From Candidatus Kuenenia stuttgartensis (lineage in GTDB: Bacteria; Planctomycetota; Planctomycetia; Isosphaerales; Isosphaeraceae): DNA of 5,792 nucleotides. Every line of letters starts with the position of its first letter. Position 1 is the stretch's first letter. The notes below the pieces were generated by a model that made no database searches, had not been told where the DNA came from, and was given only the letters and a program-made list of their open reading frames with translations. This document shows, in pieces, positions 5,727 through 5,792 of the stretch. Both the position numbers and the translations under genes were made by a program. The stretch covers positions 1 to 5,792 of the forward strand of contig CAMCFM010000318.1 in assembly GCA_945874095.1 (NCBI GenBank), written 5' to 3'.

Positions 5727-5765
5727 ACACGCCCGTCAGTGGAAAATTGCCGGGCGTGTTCTTTG
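5727..5765 (+). terminator. Intrinsic terminator after the propeller gene
   Basis: A perfect 9-base stem, ACACGCCCG (5727-5735) with CGGGCGTGT (5751-5759), closes a 15-base loop and runs into a T-rich tail (TTCTTTGTT). It starts 38 bases after the stop codon. The stem is symmetrical but the T-rich tail follows only on the plus strand, so it serves this gene. Confidence 0.8.
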
Positions 5766-5792
5766 TTCGTGACCCTGAAGATTTCTTGAACC

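Noticed and set aside
1..5792. CRISPR array, tRNA, rRNA, insertion sequence or attachment-site signals
   Set aside because: No spaced direct repeats, cloverleaf-like segments, transposase-like protein or terminal inverted repeats were seen in the window.

Overview
The window (5792 bases, roughly half GC) reads as bacterial chromosome carrying a compact iron-uptake locus. Secreted multi-domain proteins, the cupredoxin plus carboxypeptidase-regulatory style domains and an extracellular metzincin-like protein suggest a Planctomycete. That assignment is an inference from protein style only; no rRNA or other phylogenetic marker is present.

Layout: (1) Positions 1-848, minus strand: the N-terminal 282 codons of a secreted metzincin-like metalloprotease that runs off the left edge. 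(2) Positions 849-1198: a regulatory gap with a textbook sigma-54 (-24/-12) element for the protease, two inverted repeats further upstream, and the terminator of the iron operon. (3) Positions 1199-4230, minus strand: a two-gene operon. The promoter-proximal gene encodes a 759-residue fusion of cupredoxin, carboxypeptidase-regulatory-like domain, periplasmic helical domain and Ftr1 iron permease. It is followed by a membrane-anchored P19/Tp34-family periplasmic iron-binding protein. (4) Positions 4231-4572: a divergent control region with a good sigma-70 promoter for the ftr operon, candidate promoters for the opposite gene, and two related TTGAG...CTCAA operators, one near each promoter. (5) Positions 4573-5688, plus strand: an exported protein that looks like a beta-propeller and has no recognised function, followed by a strong intrinsic terminator.

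How it works together (inference): the P19-like protein and the cupredoxin and helical modules bind and possibly oxidise Fe(II) in the periplasm, and the Ftr1 domain with its two REGxE motifs moves the iron through the inner membrane. This resembles P19-Ftr1 (FtrABCD-type) and EfeUO-type systems, but parts that are usually separate are fused. The matching operators suggest that the exported propeller protein belongs to the same metal regulon. The protease gene is separately transcribed and probably belongs to a different, sigma-54-controlled programme.
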